From: Rhodococcus jostii RHA1
Lineage (GTDB): Bacteria > Actinomycetota > Actinomycetes > Mycobacteriales > Mycobacteriaceae
Direction of reading: 5' to 3'
Assembly (NCBI RefSeq): GCF_000014565.1
Contig: NC_008269.1
Span: 930,001 to 994,000 of the forward strand
Length of the DNA: 64,000 bases
A model generated the notes under the pieces. That model did no database searches. It was not told the DNA's origin and worked only from the letters and a program-made list of their open reading frames with translations. Numbering within the stretch: the first letter of the stretch is position 1; each line of letters begins with the position of its first letter. Both the position numbers and the translations under genes were made by a program. Below, in pieces: positions 17,400 through 26,528 of this stretch.

Positions 17400-18711
17400 C
17401 GTCGCCGGTCGGGCATCAGCGGTGGATCCACGCGAGGCCAGAATAGTGGTCGTCGGTGCCTCGCATGCCGCAGTCGCATTGGCCGACCGCTTACGCGCCG
17501 GTGGTCATCGTGGCACGTTGACGCTCATCGGCAGCGAGCGGCATCTGCCGTACCAGCGACCACCCCTGTCCAAGGCGTTCCTCAAAGGGGACGCCGATGT
17601 GCACGCTCTGGCATTGCGGGACATTGAGTTCTTCCGTTCCCACGGGATCGCCCTGCAGACGGGTGAGCGTGTTGTCGATGTACGGCGTGGGAAGGACGGA
17701 TCCGGGGTCCTGCATACCCTTCGGCGGCACGGGTCGGCGGATGAGATGTCCTCGGATTCGTATGCATTCGATCGCCTTGTGCTGGCCACTGGCGCGCGAC
17801 CACGACGGCTCTTGATCCCGGGCGCCGGGCACCGAAATGTCCTGGCACTACGCGACCTCGACGACGCCGCGCGGTTGAGGGACAGAATTCACAGAGGGCC
17901 CGTCGTGGTCATCGGCGGGGGATTCATCGGCCTGGAGGCAGCGGCCACGATCAAGGCGCTCGGTGGTGAGGCTGTGGTGGTCGAGGCCGGCCCGCAACTG
18001 ATGGGTCGAGCCGTGGGCGCTGACACCGCGGCCTGGTGCGCGGCCGCGCACAGGGCTATGGGTATCGGAATCGAGTTACTCAGCCGGCCCGAAGCGATCG
18101 TGACAGATGGTGACCAGATCATCGGCGTGCGGCTCGATGACGGTCGACGGATCGCAGCTGCAACAGTCCTGATCGGTATCGGCGTCCTCCCGCGGGACGA
18201 ACTGGCCCGCGCCCTCGGTCTGGAGTGCGCCGACGCCGGGGGAGTGGTTGTCGATGAGCACTGCCTGGCATCGGACGGCGTGACCGTCGCCATCGGTGAC
18301 TGCACCATCCAGCCACGACCGGGCGTCGGTGACGGGAGCTTGATCAGACTCGAGTCGGTCGACAATTCCGATGAGCAGGCTGCCAGGGCGACATGCACGC
18401 TACTGGGGACCGAACCGACGGCGCGCTCTGTGCCGTGGTTCTGGTCGGATCAGGGTACGTACAAGTTGCAGATGGCAGGATTGGTCGGCGATCACGACGA
18501 TGTGGTCCTGCGGACCGATCCGATACGTCCGGATCGCCGCGTTTTCATCTATCTGCGTGCCGGGACCATGACCGCGGTCGAGTGTGTGAACTCGCCAGCG
18601 GATTTCCTGGTGCTGCGCAAGGCGCTCTCGCGACAGGCGGCTATACCGCGTGAGGTGCTCGAGGACAACAGCTCTCCCTTGAAGAAGCTGCTGGCCACCG
18701 CACAGGTCTGA
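17386..18711 (+). CDS. NAD(P)H-dependent ferredoxin reductase for the P450 system
   Basis: A 441-residue putidaredoxin/rhodocoxin reductase-like flavoprotein. FAD motif IVVVGASHAAVALADRLR near residue 20, LPYQRPPLSKAFLKGD near 58, the NAD motif VVVIGGGFIGLEAAATI near 175, and the C-terminal FAD loop GVTVAIGDCT near 300. The N-terminal FAD motif has Ser-His in place of Gly-Gly. The gene overlaps the ferredoxin stop by 14 bp. It completes a three-component class I P450 chain. The stop is 7 bp from the stop of the convergent MarR-type gene, with no terminator hairpin between. Confidence 0.93.
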   Translation: MNNSDVAGRASAVDPREARIVVVGASHAAVALADRLRAGGHRGTLTLIGSERHLPYQRPPLSKAFLKGDADVHALALRDIEFFRSHGIALQTGERVVDVRRGKDGSGVLHTLRRHGSADEMSSDSYAFDRLVLATGARPRRLLIPGAGHRNVLALRDLDDAARLRDRIHRGPVVVIGGGFIGLEAAATIKALGGEAVVVEAGPQLMGRAVGADTAAWCAAAHRAMGIGIELLSRPEAIVTDGDQIIGVRLDDGRRIAAATVLIGIGVLPRDELARALGLECADAGGVVVDEHCLASDGVTVAIGDCTIQPRPGVGDGSLIRLESVDNSDEQAARATCTLLGTEPTARSVPWFWSDQGTYKLQMAGLVGDHDDVVLRTDPIRPDRRVFIYLRAGTMTAVECVNSPADFLVLRKALSRQAAIPREVLEDNSSPLKKLLATAQV

Positions 18712-18718
18712 CGGTCGA

Positions 18719-19708
18719 TCAGGAGCCGGCTCCGAGGTAGCGCCCGGCGGCGACGTCAGCGGTCGCCAGCAGATCGTCCAGGTAGCGGTCGGTCAAACTC
18801 GCATAGCGGGCTGCGGCCTTAGCATCGACGTCGGCAAACAGCCTTCGGAGGTCTGCGAGCCTGGCCTGATGGGCGCTTTCGAGGAGGTGCGCCCCGGCAG
18901 GCGTCACAGTCAGCCGTCGGCTGCGGCCATCCGCGCCGTCCGGTGTTCGTTCGACGAGTGCTTGCTGGTGCAGTGCGGTCACCGACCGCGACGCTGTCGA
19001 CTGCTCGAGGTCGAGTCGGCCCCCTAGCGCGGAAACAGTTGTCGGCCCGAATGTTTGGATGTCGGCCAACGCGAAGTACTGCGGCGCGGTGAGGGCGACG
19101 TCGACGGCGCGCAATGTCTCCTCGAAGTCGGCCCGGCCGACCAGATACACGATGTCTGCGATCACGGCCAGGCACTCGGCCACTTCAGAGCGGGGCGTGG
19201 CGGGCAGACTGAAGATGTCGGTCCTGCCGGGGGTGACCAGATCGGAATCGACGTGCTTGGCCATGGTCGGGGTGAGGCGGGTACACGCGCAGCGCAGCCA
19301 CTCGGTGAGAGCGTCTACGTCGTCGGTCTCCCAGGTGTCCAGTGGTCGGCGCAGTTCGGTCAGCCACGAGGTCTGCCACCTTTGGACCAGACGCTCGCCC
19401 CTGTCGGTGAGTGCCAGAACGACGCGTCGCCGGTCCCCATCGCCGCGCTTCTTGGAGACGAAGCCCTGGCGGACGAGACCTGCCACCCGGCGGCTCGACT
19501 GCGTGGGGTCGGTACGCAGGGCCACCGCGAGTTCGCTGGCGGGCCGCGGGCCGCGGGCCAGGATGTCGAGGGTCTCGATTCCCGATCGTGGCAACAACAC
19601 GCCGGTGGCAGTCTCGTACCGGCGACGAGCCGCGTTGCTGTGCGACGAGAACGCGAACAGGTCGATCATCCGCGCGAGGGCGGACTCGGGCGAAGGAATA
19701 CGCGGCAC
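18719..19708 (-). CDS. Tandem MarR-type regulator (two winged-helix domains in one chain)
   Basis: A 329-residue protein, about twice the MarR length. First domain: GIETLDILARGPRPASELA near residue 42 and the wing SKKRGDGDRRRVVLALTDRG near 85. Second domain: FALADIQTFGPTTVSALGGR near 210, the recognition helix LEQSTASRSVTALHQQ and the wing PDGADGRSRRLTVTPAG near 260. Both halves keep the DxRxxR-like wing, so one chain could bind an operator as a pseudo-dimer. It is convergent with the P450 operon and its own upstream region faces the ABC transporter promoter. It probably regulates one or both, with an aromatic or terpenoid effector; this is inference. Confidence 0.85.
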   Translation of the reverse strand: MPRIPSPESALARMIDLFAFSSHSNAARRRYETATGVLLPRSGIETLDILARGPRPASELAVALRTDPTQSSRRVAGLVRQGFVSKKRGDGDRRRVVLALTDRGERLVQRWQTSWLTELRRPLDTWETDDVDALTEWLRCACTRLTPTMAKHVDSDLVTPGRTDIFSLPATPRSEVAECLAVIADIVYLVGRADFEETLRAVDVALTAPQYFALADIQTFGPTTVSALGGRLDLEQSTASRSVTALHQQALVERTPDGADGRSRRLTVTPAGAHLLESAHQARLADLRRLFADVDAKAAARYASLTDRYLDDLLATADVAAGRYLGAGS

Positions 19709-20352
19709 AGACCGATGTTACTGCCCTCCGAAGTGCTCCGTCGGCGCTGGGTTTCCCTCCCGAATACTGCGGGTTCATCCAGGCCTGCGCCGGCGCGGTC
19801 CCGTCGACCCGAGCCGCGATGGCTCATGAACCCGAGCCGATCGAAGGAGTCGAGCGAACGCGCAATCATGCCGTCCCGTGGAACCACGCGAGCGCGCTGG
19901 AGCGTCGTTCTCGGAGTGCGGAATGCGGCCGGTGCACATGTACGGCAGCCGTTCGTGTGTACCGATCACTCCGCTCGTGACAATGGGTATGTCGGTCCCA
20001 GGCGACGCCCAAGCTGTGCAGAGTTGGTGAATAATCCAGGGCAGCAACAACGTTGACAACGGTCGAATTCTGGAAGGCGAAGCGAAGTCGGTTTTCATGT
20101 CATCGGTTGACGCGGACTCTACCGAACCCGCCGCCATCGTATGAGTGATGTCGATGACCGTCGGTGGTTGTCGAGCATCGTCACCCGTATCCCATATCCC
20201 GTCCACCGGGAGGGCGTATAACCACGCAGCCCCCTGATCTGCCCATAATTCACTGCTGCCATCCGCTGGTGATGTGCATCACAGCAGGCGCCCAACGTGT
20301 CAAGTGTCCCACTGGACGTGGACCTGCTTGTTCTCACGAAGGAGCTCTCATC
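19709..20352. other. Divergent intergenic region, MarR gene and ABC importer
   Basis: About 640 bp that should carry the outward promoters of the regulator and of the transporter operon. I found no clear palindrome or good -35/-10 pair, and no protein remnant. An AAGGAG ribosome site at about 20339 serves the substrate-binding protein. Confidence 0.45.
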
Positions 20353-21600
20353 ATGGATCACGTAGGACTGGGTCGTCATCGGCGGCTCATAGCGGCTATC
20401 GGCGCACTGGCGTTGGTGGGTACGCTCGGCGCGACGGCATGCAGCGGTAGCAGTGACGGTTCGAAGGAAGTCAACCAAGCCGCCGGCCCGACGACGGCGC
20501 TCCCCGACAACAAGGCCACGGGCACTCCGGTGAAGATCGGACTCGTCTCCACCGAGGGCGGCGCGGCAGTGTCGTTGGTGGAGATGCGTCAGGGCGCCGA
20601 GGCTGCGGTGCAGTACGTGAACAACAACGGCGGCGGTATGGCAGGTCATCCCATCGATCTGGTGGTGTGCAAGCAGCAAGAGGAGCCGACATCGGCGACC
20701 AATTGCGCCAATCAATTCGTCGAGCAGAAGGTCGCCGCGGTGCTGTCGCCGGGGACATCTCAGGGGCCGGCCATCGTGCCGATCGTCGCCGGCGCGGGGA
20801 TTCCCTACGTCACGCTCAACGGTGTTTCAGCGGTCGAGCTCACCTCGCCTGACTCGTCGGCTCTCTCTGCCGGCCTCCCGGGCACGCTCACAGCCGCCGC
20901 CACAGCCGCCAAAGACCAGGGTATGAAGACGTTCACCATGTTCGCCAGCGACGGCGGTGGAACGGCGGGAATCATTCAGGCGATGGGCGAGCCGATCTTC
21001 CAGGGCTTCGGCGTCGACCTGACCGTGGTGCCACTGGCGCTCGGGATCCCGGACGTGACGCCCGTAGTGACATCAGGCCTGGCGAGCAAACCCGACGGCA
21101 TGAGCATTATCGCAGATGCCGCCATGTGCACTTCGGTGCTCAAAGCAGTTCAGACCACAGCTCCGACCATCAAGAAAGTCTTGAACACGGTGTGCCTCGA
21201 CAAGAACGTCCTCGACATCGTCGGCGTGCAGAGCGTCAAAGGCAACATCGGAATCGCTGCCACGGACGTGACCTCCGACAAGCCCGGTTCGGTGCTCTAT
21301 CGCTCGGTCCTCGCACAGTATGCGCCGAACCTCGCCATGACCGGACCTGCATCGTCGGGATACCAGGCAGTCATGGCCACAGTGCAGGCGGGCTCTGGGA
21401 TCACCGGTGACGTGAATGCCGCGTCGATCAAGCAGGCCCTGAAGACGGCGGTGAACGTCGAAATGCCCGCCGGCGGTGGGATCACGTTCAGCTGTGACGG
21501 TACTGCATTCCCCCAGATGCCGTCGATCTGCTCTCGCCAGATGCTCATCGGTGAGATCAGCGATCAGGGCATTCCGCAAAACCTCAAGGTCACCGGCTGA
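20353..21600 (+). CDS. ABC importer substrate-binding lipoprotein (LivK/branched-chain type)
   Basis: A 415-residue periplasmic-type binding protein. The start at 20353 gives a signal peptide (RHRRLIAAIGALALVGTLG) and a lipobox ending ATAC, so Cys near residue 33 would be lipidated and anchor it to the outer face of the membrane. A Gly/Ser/Asn-rich linker follows, then PVKIGLVSTEGG and FTMFASDGGGTAG typical of peripla_BP_6. It starts the importer operon, 36 bp before the fused permease gene. In actinobacteria such systems often take up aromatic or carboxylic substrates rather than amino acids; here the catabolic setting suggests the pathway substrate. Confidence 0.9.
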   Translation: MDHVGLGRHRRLIAAIGALALVGTLGATACSGSSDGSKEVNQAAGPTTALPDNKATGTPVKIGLVSTEGGAAVSLVEMRQGAEAAVQYVNNNGGGMAGHPIDLVVCKQQEEPTSATNCANQFVEQKVAAVLSPGTSQGPAIVPIVAGAGIPYVTLNGVSAVELTSPDSSALSAGLPGTLTAAATAAKDQGMKTFTMFASDGGGTAGIIQAMGEPIFQGFGVDLTVVPLALGIPDVTPVVTSGLASKPDGMSIIADAAMCTSVLKAVQTTAPTIKKVLNTVCLDKNVLDIVGVQSVKGNIGIAATDVTSDKPGSVLYRSVLAQYAPNLAMTGPASSGYQAVMATVQAGSGITGDVNAASIKQALKTAVNVEMPAGGGITFSCDGTAFPQMPSICSRQMLIGEISDQGIPQNLKVTG

Positions 21601-21636
21601 CCACGGGTCACCCGGCCCTCATTAGAAGGAATATCA

Positions 21637-24426
21637 ATGACTGACCATCTCGCCTACCTCGTTCTCGGCTTGGGCAATGGCGCCGTGTACGCGGCAATCG
21701 GGCTCGCGCTCGTCATGACGTTCAAGAGCTCCGGCGTGGTGAACTTCGCGACCGGTGCCATCGCCCTGTACGCCGCATACACGTACGCACTGCTGCGGAC
21801 GGGTGAGCTGATGGTCCCCATCCCGGGCCTCCCCAAGACCGTTGAGCTCGGTCAACCTCTTGGGGTGGCACCGGCGATGGTAATCGCCTTGGCGATCTCG
21901 GCAGTGCTGGGAGTCTTGTTCTACGCTTTGATCTTCCGGCCGATGCGCAGTGCGTCTGTGGTGGCCAAGGCGGTGGCGTCGATCGGTCTGATGATCGTCT
22001 TGCAGGCGCTGATCGCACAGCGCGTGGGAACGCAAATAGTTCCTGTCGAGCCGATCTTTGCACTGGACACCGTGACCATCGGCTCATCCCAGGCACCGAC
22101 CGACCGTATCTGGCTCGCTGTCGCGATCATCGCGATCGCCGCGGCGGCAGCACTGATGTTCCGCTTCACGCGGTTCGGAACGGCCACCGAGGCGGCCGCC
22201 GAGTCGGAAAAAGGTGCATACCTGACCGGACTTTCGCCCGACAAGATCGCCTTCAGCAACTGGGCGCTGTCGTCGGTCGTAGCCGGCCTCGGCGGTATCC
22301 TCATCGCGCCGTTGGTAGCACTGAATCCATTTGCGTATTCGCTGTTCATTGTTCCGGCACTTGCGGCGACGCTCGTTGGAAACTTCTCATCCATTTGGCT
22401 CACGGTGGTCGCCGGCGTGGTCATCGGTTCGCTTCAGGCCGAGACGATCAACCTGCAGGCCACCTACGGCTGGCTGCCAGATGCCGGTATGTCCGAGGCA
22501 ATCGCACTGATCCTCATCGTCGGATTCCTCGTGGTGAAGGGTCGGCCGCTGCCCGACCGAGGCAGTGTGATCCGTCAGGCGCTCGGACGCGCGCCGCGTC
22601 CCCAGCACATCGTCATACCGGCCCTCGCGAGTATCGCTGTGGCATTAATCGCCATGCTTCTGACGTCGGGGAGTTACCGCGCCGCGATTGTCACCAGCAT
22701 CATTTTCGGCATCGTGGGCTTGTCCCAGGTGGTCGTCACGGGGTACGCCGGCCAGGTGTCACTGGCTCAGCTCACCCTCGCTGGAGTGGCGGCGTACTCG
22801 ATCAGCGTGCTGAACACCCACCTGGGAGTTCCATTCCCGTTTGCACCGATTATCGGGGCACTATTTGCGATGGTGATCGGTGTGGTCGTCGGATTGCCTG
22901 CGCTCCGGGTACGCGGCCTACCGCTCACCGTCGTGACCTTGGCGCTGGCAGTGTTCTTGGAGGCCTTCTGGTTCCGTAACCCATCGTTGAACGGCGGCGT
23001 TGACGGTGCCTCCATCGACAACCCGCGATTGTTCGGTTTCAGTCTGGGAATCGGCGCGGGTGAGGGCTACCCGCGGATCGCCTTCGGTGTCATGTGTCTG
23101 ACCGTGCTGACCATTGTCGGTCTCGGTGTCGCGTGGTTGCGGCGGAGCAGCCTCGGCACGGACATGCTCGCCATCCGTGCCAATGAGAGGTCCGCGGCCG
23201 CGGCCGGTGTCAATGTGCAACGGACCAAGTTGATCGCCTTCGCGATCGGTGCCTTCATAGCCGGTCTCGGCGGTGCGTTGATGGGGTACAAGCAGACGTT
23301 GGCCACCCCGGACTCGTTCATGGTTTTCGTTGGCATCTCGCTGTTCGCAGTCATGTACGTCGCCGGTATCACCTCGATAACCGGCGGCATCCTCGCCGGT
23401 GTGATGGCCCCCGGAGGTCTGATCTTCCTCATCGTCGACCGGTTCCTGCACATAGGCGACTACTACGCGGTGATCAGCGGCGTTCTATTGATCATTACGG
23501 TGATGGCCAATCCGGACGGCATTGCGAGCAAACTGCCGCCTATATCGTGGCCGACTTTCGGGCGCCGAAGGACGTCGGAGCCCGAAACTAACTCTCTGGC
23601 AGCCCAACCCGAGATCCTACGACGAAAGCGCGATGCCTCGGAGCCGCTGCTCGAAGTTCGTGACGTCAGTGTCATGTACGGAGCCGTCCAGGCTGCGAAG
23701 AACGTTTCCTTCGAGGTCTACCCAGGTGAGATTGTCGGTTTGATCGGGCCGAACGGCGCAGGAAAAACCACCGTCATCGATGCCATCAGTGGGTTTGCAC
23801 CGTCCACCGGCACCGTCTTCCTCGAAGGCGTCGACCTCACCTGTGAGGCAGCGTACAAACGCAGTCGATCGGGCATGGGACGCAGTTTTCAGGACGTCGA
23901 GCTCTATGACGATCTGTCGGTCGCCGAGAACGTCACCGTGGGTGCGACGCGGTCTCGGTCGGATGTCGCTGTCACCCAGCGCGTTCGCCAGGTTCTGGCG
24001 ACAGTCGGGCTCGGCGACAGCGCCGACGCGGAGGTCGCCACACTGTCACAGGGACGGCGTCAGCTCGTATCTGTTGCCCGGGTGCTGGCAGCCGGTCCGA
24101 CCGTGGCTCTGCTCGACGAACCCGCTGCAGGCCTGGACACCACCGAGAGCCGATGGCTCGGGGAACGACTCCGCGACGCCTGTAATTCCGGTACCTCGAT
24201 CCTGCTCGTCGATCACGACATGGAACTCGTACTCACGATCTGCGACCGGGTCATCGTGCTCGATCTGGGGGAGATGATCGCGTCTGGGCCGCCCGCGGTA
24301 ATCAGGGCCGACGACAAGGTCATCAGCGCCTATCTCGGGTTGCCGGCAGGTGAGGTGGACAACGATGCCGGGGCGATTCCGGAACTGCACGCTCCGTCAA
24401 CCGATACGCAGGAGGTTCTCCGATGA
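21637..24426 (+). CDS. Fused LivH-LivM-LivG ABC transporter protein
   Basis: One 929-residue chain holds three subunits that are usually separate. Residues 1-300 are a LivH-like permease (LGLGNGAVYAAIGLALVM, then GLGGILIAPLVALNP). Residues about 325-635 are a LivM-like permease (VTGYAGQVSLAQLTLAG; the coupling-loop AIRANERSAAAAGVNV near 515). A charged linker leads to a LivG-like ATPase from about 670: Walker A GPNGAGKTT near 705, signature LSQGRRQ near 804 (family usually LSGGQQ), Walker B TVALLDEPAAGLD near 825 and the switch His in LLVDHDM. No frameshift or internal stop was seen. It ends in an ATGA overlap with livF. One chain thus supplies both pores and one motor. Confidence 0.92.
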   Translation: MTDHLAYLVLGLGNGAVYAAIGLALVMTFKSSGVVNFATGAIALYAAYTYALLRTGELMVPIPGLPKTVELGQPLGVAPAMVIALAISAVLGVLFYALIFRPMRSASVVAKAVASIGLMIVLQALIAQRVGTQIVPVEPIFALDTVTIGSSQAPTDRIWLAVAIIAIAAAAALMFRFTRFGTATEAAAESEKGAYLTGLSPDKIAFSNWALSSVVAGLGGILIAPLVALNPFAYSLFIVPALAATLVGNFSSIWLTVVAGVVIGSLQAETINLQATYGWLPDAGMSEAIALILIVGFLVVKGRPLPDRGSVIRQALGRAPRPQHIVIPALASIAVALIAMLLTSGSYRAAIVTSIIFGIVGLSQVVVTGYAGQVSLAQLTLAGVAAYSISVLNTHLGVPFPFAPIIGALFAMVIGVVVGLPALRVRGLPLTVVTLALAVFLEAFWFRNPSLNGGVDGASIDNPRLFGFSLGIGAGEGYPRIAFGVMCLTVLTIVGLGVAWLRRSSLGTDMLAIRANERSAAAAGVNVQRTKLIAFAIGAFIAGLGGALMGYKQTLATPDSFMVFVGISLFAVMYVAGITSITGGILAGVMAPGGLIFLIVDRFLHIGDYYAVISGVLLIITVMANPDGIASKLPPISWPTFGRRRTSEPETNSLAAQPEILRRKRDASEPLLEVRDVSVMYGAVQAAKNVSFEVYPGEIVGLIGPNGAGKTTVIDAISGFAPSTGTVFLEGVDLTCEAAYKRSRSGMGRSFQDVELYDDLSVAENVTVGATRSRSDVAVTQRVRQVLATVGLGDSADAEVATLSQGRRQLVSVARVLAAGPTVALLDEPAAGLDTTESRWLGERLRDACNSGTSILLVDHDMELVLTICDRVIVLDLGEMIASGPPAVIRADDKVISAYLGLPAGEVDNDAGAIPELHAPSTDTQEVLR

Positions 24427-25157
24427 GCGCTTTGGAATGCCGGGATTTTGCGACCGGCTATGTGAAACAGCGACCTTGCGTGCGCGACATCGACCTGACC
24501 GTCGAACCGGGTGAGATCACCTGTCTGCTCGGACCCAACGGAGCTGGAAAGACCACGCTCCTGATGGCGCTGGCGGGGTTGCTCCCGAGGTTCAGTGGCG
24601 ACGTGGAGGTCGATGGCCATCCGGTGCGGAGTGGTCGGCCGCGGGATGCCGTGCGGGCCGGCATGGTTCTGGTCCCGGACGATCGCGCGCTCTTCCGTCA
24701 GTTGAGCACCGTGCAGAACTTGCGTCTGGCGGTACGCCAGCGGGCCCGTCGTGGCACCGCCGTCGATGAGATCATCGGGTACTTCCCGTCGCTTGCCAAG
24801 CGGTTGAGGGTCGACGCCGGGAGGCTGTCCGGCGGCGAACAGCAGATGCTCGCCATCGGGCGGGCGGTTCTGCAAAAACCCAAAGTCATGTTGATCGACG
24901 AACTGAGCATGGGCTTGGCGCCGGTGATCGTCGACGAGATCCTGGCGGTTCTGCGCAGGCTCACGGACGAGGCCGGTATGGCCGTGGTTCTGGTGGAGCA
25001 GCATGTTCATCTGGCCCTGGGAATCGCCGACCGTGCCGCAGTGCTCGTCCACGGCAGCGTGGCGCTGCGAGAGTCTACCGCTACTCTCCGCGCCGATCCC
25101 TCGCTGGTCGAACGGGCGTATTTGGGAATCGATGCCGTCGGCGCCGGCCCATCGTGA
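24423..25157 (+). CDS. LivF-type ABC transporter ATPase
   Basis: A 244-residue ATPase of the branched-chain amino-acid type. Walker A LLGPNGAGKTTLL near residue 37, Q-loop region VLVPDDRALFRQLS, signature RLSGGEQQML near 136, Walker B VMLIDELSMGLAP near 158 and switch His in VLVEQHVHLAL. Its ATG overlaps the stop of the fused gene by 4 bp, so the two are translationally coupled, and it would pair with the LivG-like domain as the second motor subunit at the inner face of the membrane. Confidence 0.93.
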   Translation: MSALECRDFATGYVKQRPCVRDIDLTVEPGEITCLLGPNGAGKTTLLMALAGLLPRFSGDVEVDGHPVRSGRPRDAVRAGMVLVPDDRALFRQLSTVQNLRLAVRQRARRGTAVDEIIGYFPSLAKRLRVDAGRLSGGEQQMLAIGRAVLQKPKVMLIDELSMGLAPVIVDEILAVLRRLTDEAGMAVVLVEQHVHLALGIADRAAVLVHGSVALRESTATLRADPSLVERAYLGIDAVGAGPS

Positions 25158-25385
25158 ACGCTTCATGATTCGTGCGGAGGTGGCGGGGGACTGCGCCGCA
25201 GCATTGTCCGCCGCCACCCCGGAGTGTCCACCGACCCGTGAGTCAGAACCCAGCCACGCGAAGTGCGCACCCGGGTCTCCCGCTGCGCGGGATTGCGGCA
25301 AGGCGGCGCACCTCGTCGGCGCTACTGTGATCTGAAGCAATACCGCGTTGCAGTGAACTCACGGTAAGCGGAGATGAGAAGATCC

Positions 25386-26431
25386 ATGACAGCTACGCTC
25401 GAGCGGCATCCGATGACCCCGGTCGCACCCCCTTCGGTGATTCATGACTTCTATACGTCCGACGAGGTGGCGACAATCATGTCCGTCATCCGCGAGAACG
25501 CTCCATGGAAGCTGATACTCGCTCACCATTTCAAGTCCACAGAGGAATACCTCGCCGTATCGGGCGGGCAGAACCGCAAGCCCGACGCTCAGCTGTCCGA
25601 CTTCGTCGCGCCGGTCTTCCGCGGCTTTTGCGGGAACGATGTGTCGTCTTCTACCCGGAACTGAACGACATCTACTTCGGCCGAAAGCTTCTCGACACCG
25701 CCAGGCACCTGCATGGTACGAAGTACGGTATGGCGCACAACCTCTTCTTCAACGTTTGCGGGCCGTCGCACAGCTTCGATGCCGGGCACTTCGATACCGG
25801 TAGCTTCCGGGGGATCGGTCTCCACAATGCTCCGGTCTGGATGCTCGCCGTCATGGCGAAGTCGGGACTGTTCGACGCCTGGGAGGTCAAGACGGCACAG
25901 GTGATCACGTACTTCTACAATTCCGACATCGACGGCGGATTCACATATTGGGCCGATGGCCCCGACCGGGCTCCCGAGCGTTTCTCCGCGCCGTTCTGGA
26001 ACTCGGCCATTCTCACCGACAACTCGCGGATGTACCACCGCCGCGAATCGAACGGACCGAAGGACCGCCGCGATTATCCGGGACTTGCCCTGCAGTCCGA
26101 ATTGCACAGTGCTCCCGACGGCGCATGGTCGATCCGCAACGGCGACGTCGAGATCAATCGCTTCGAGAGCGCGGACATGCGAATGTTGGTGCACTACACC
26201 GCACTGCTCTTCGATGACTTGGCAGCTGTGAAGCAGTTCCAGGACCATACCGATGACCTCACCAGCGAGCGGGTGTTCGAGATGCTCATCAAGGACATGC
26301 GCGCCAAAGGTGCGAAGGTTGCCGAGCCGAGTGACCCGTCGACCGACACGGCATTCATCGCTCAACTGACCGATTTCTACAAGATGGCACCGGGCCAGTA
26401 TCCAGCTGAAGCGCCACTCGACGTGCGTTGA
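25386..26431 (+). pseudogene. Unrecognised protein, possible 2OG-Fe(II) oxygenase-like; one frameshift
   Basis: Two overlapping plus-strand frames join into one protein of about 348 residues if one T is added to the TTTT at 25626-25629: ...VAPVFRGF then LRERCVVFYPELNDIYFG. The ATG at 25386 or the one at 25374 could start it. I do not recognise the family. A His-x-Asp (AGHFDTGSFRG), a later His followed by Arg (RMYHRRESNGP) and the acidic TYFYNSDIDGG would fit the facial triad of an Fe(II)/2-oxoglutarate oxygenase, but this is only pattern reading. A strong terminator follows at 26451. It sits between the importer and steroid-type redox genes, so a hydroxylase-like role is possible. Confidence 0.55.
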
Positions 26432-26450
26432 TCGAGCTTTAAACAGTGAG

Positions 26451-26475
26451 GCCGCCCCGGATTTGCCGGGGCGGC
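26451..26475. terminator. Hairpin terminator between convergent genes
   Basis: GCCGCCCCGG and CCGGGGCGGC are perfect 10-base arms around ATTTG. It lies 20 bp after the stop at 26431 and 54 bp before the end of the minus-strand flavoprotein remnant, so it can serve both directions. Confidence 0.75.
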
Positions 26476-26528
26476 ATCGCTATTCGTGCGGGTTGCCTTG
26501 GCGGCGGTCGGTTCGGCTTGGGGGTTGC

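Noticed and set aside
22600..22680. Gene boundary between the LivH- and LivM-like parts
   Set aside because: No stop, ribosome site or frame change at the joint; the reading frame continues through a membrane segment.
25180..25243. GGTGGCGG...CCGCCGCCACC as terminator after livF
   Set aside because: Arms are interrupted and GC-rich by chance level; no loop or T-run supports it.
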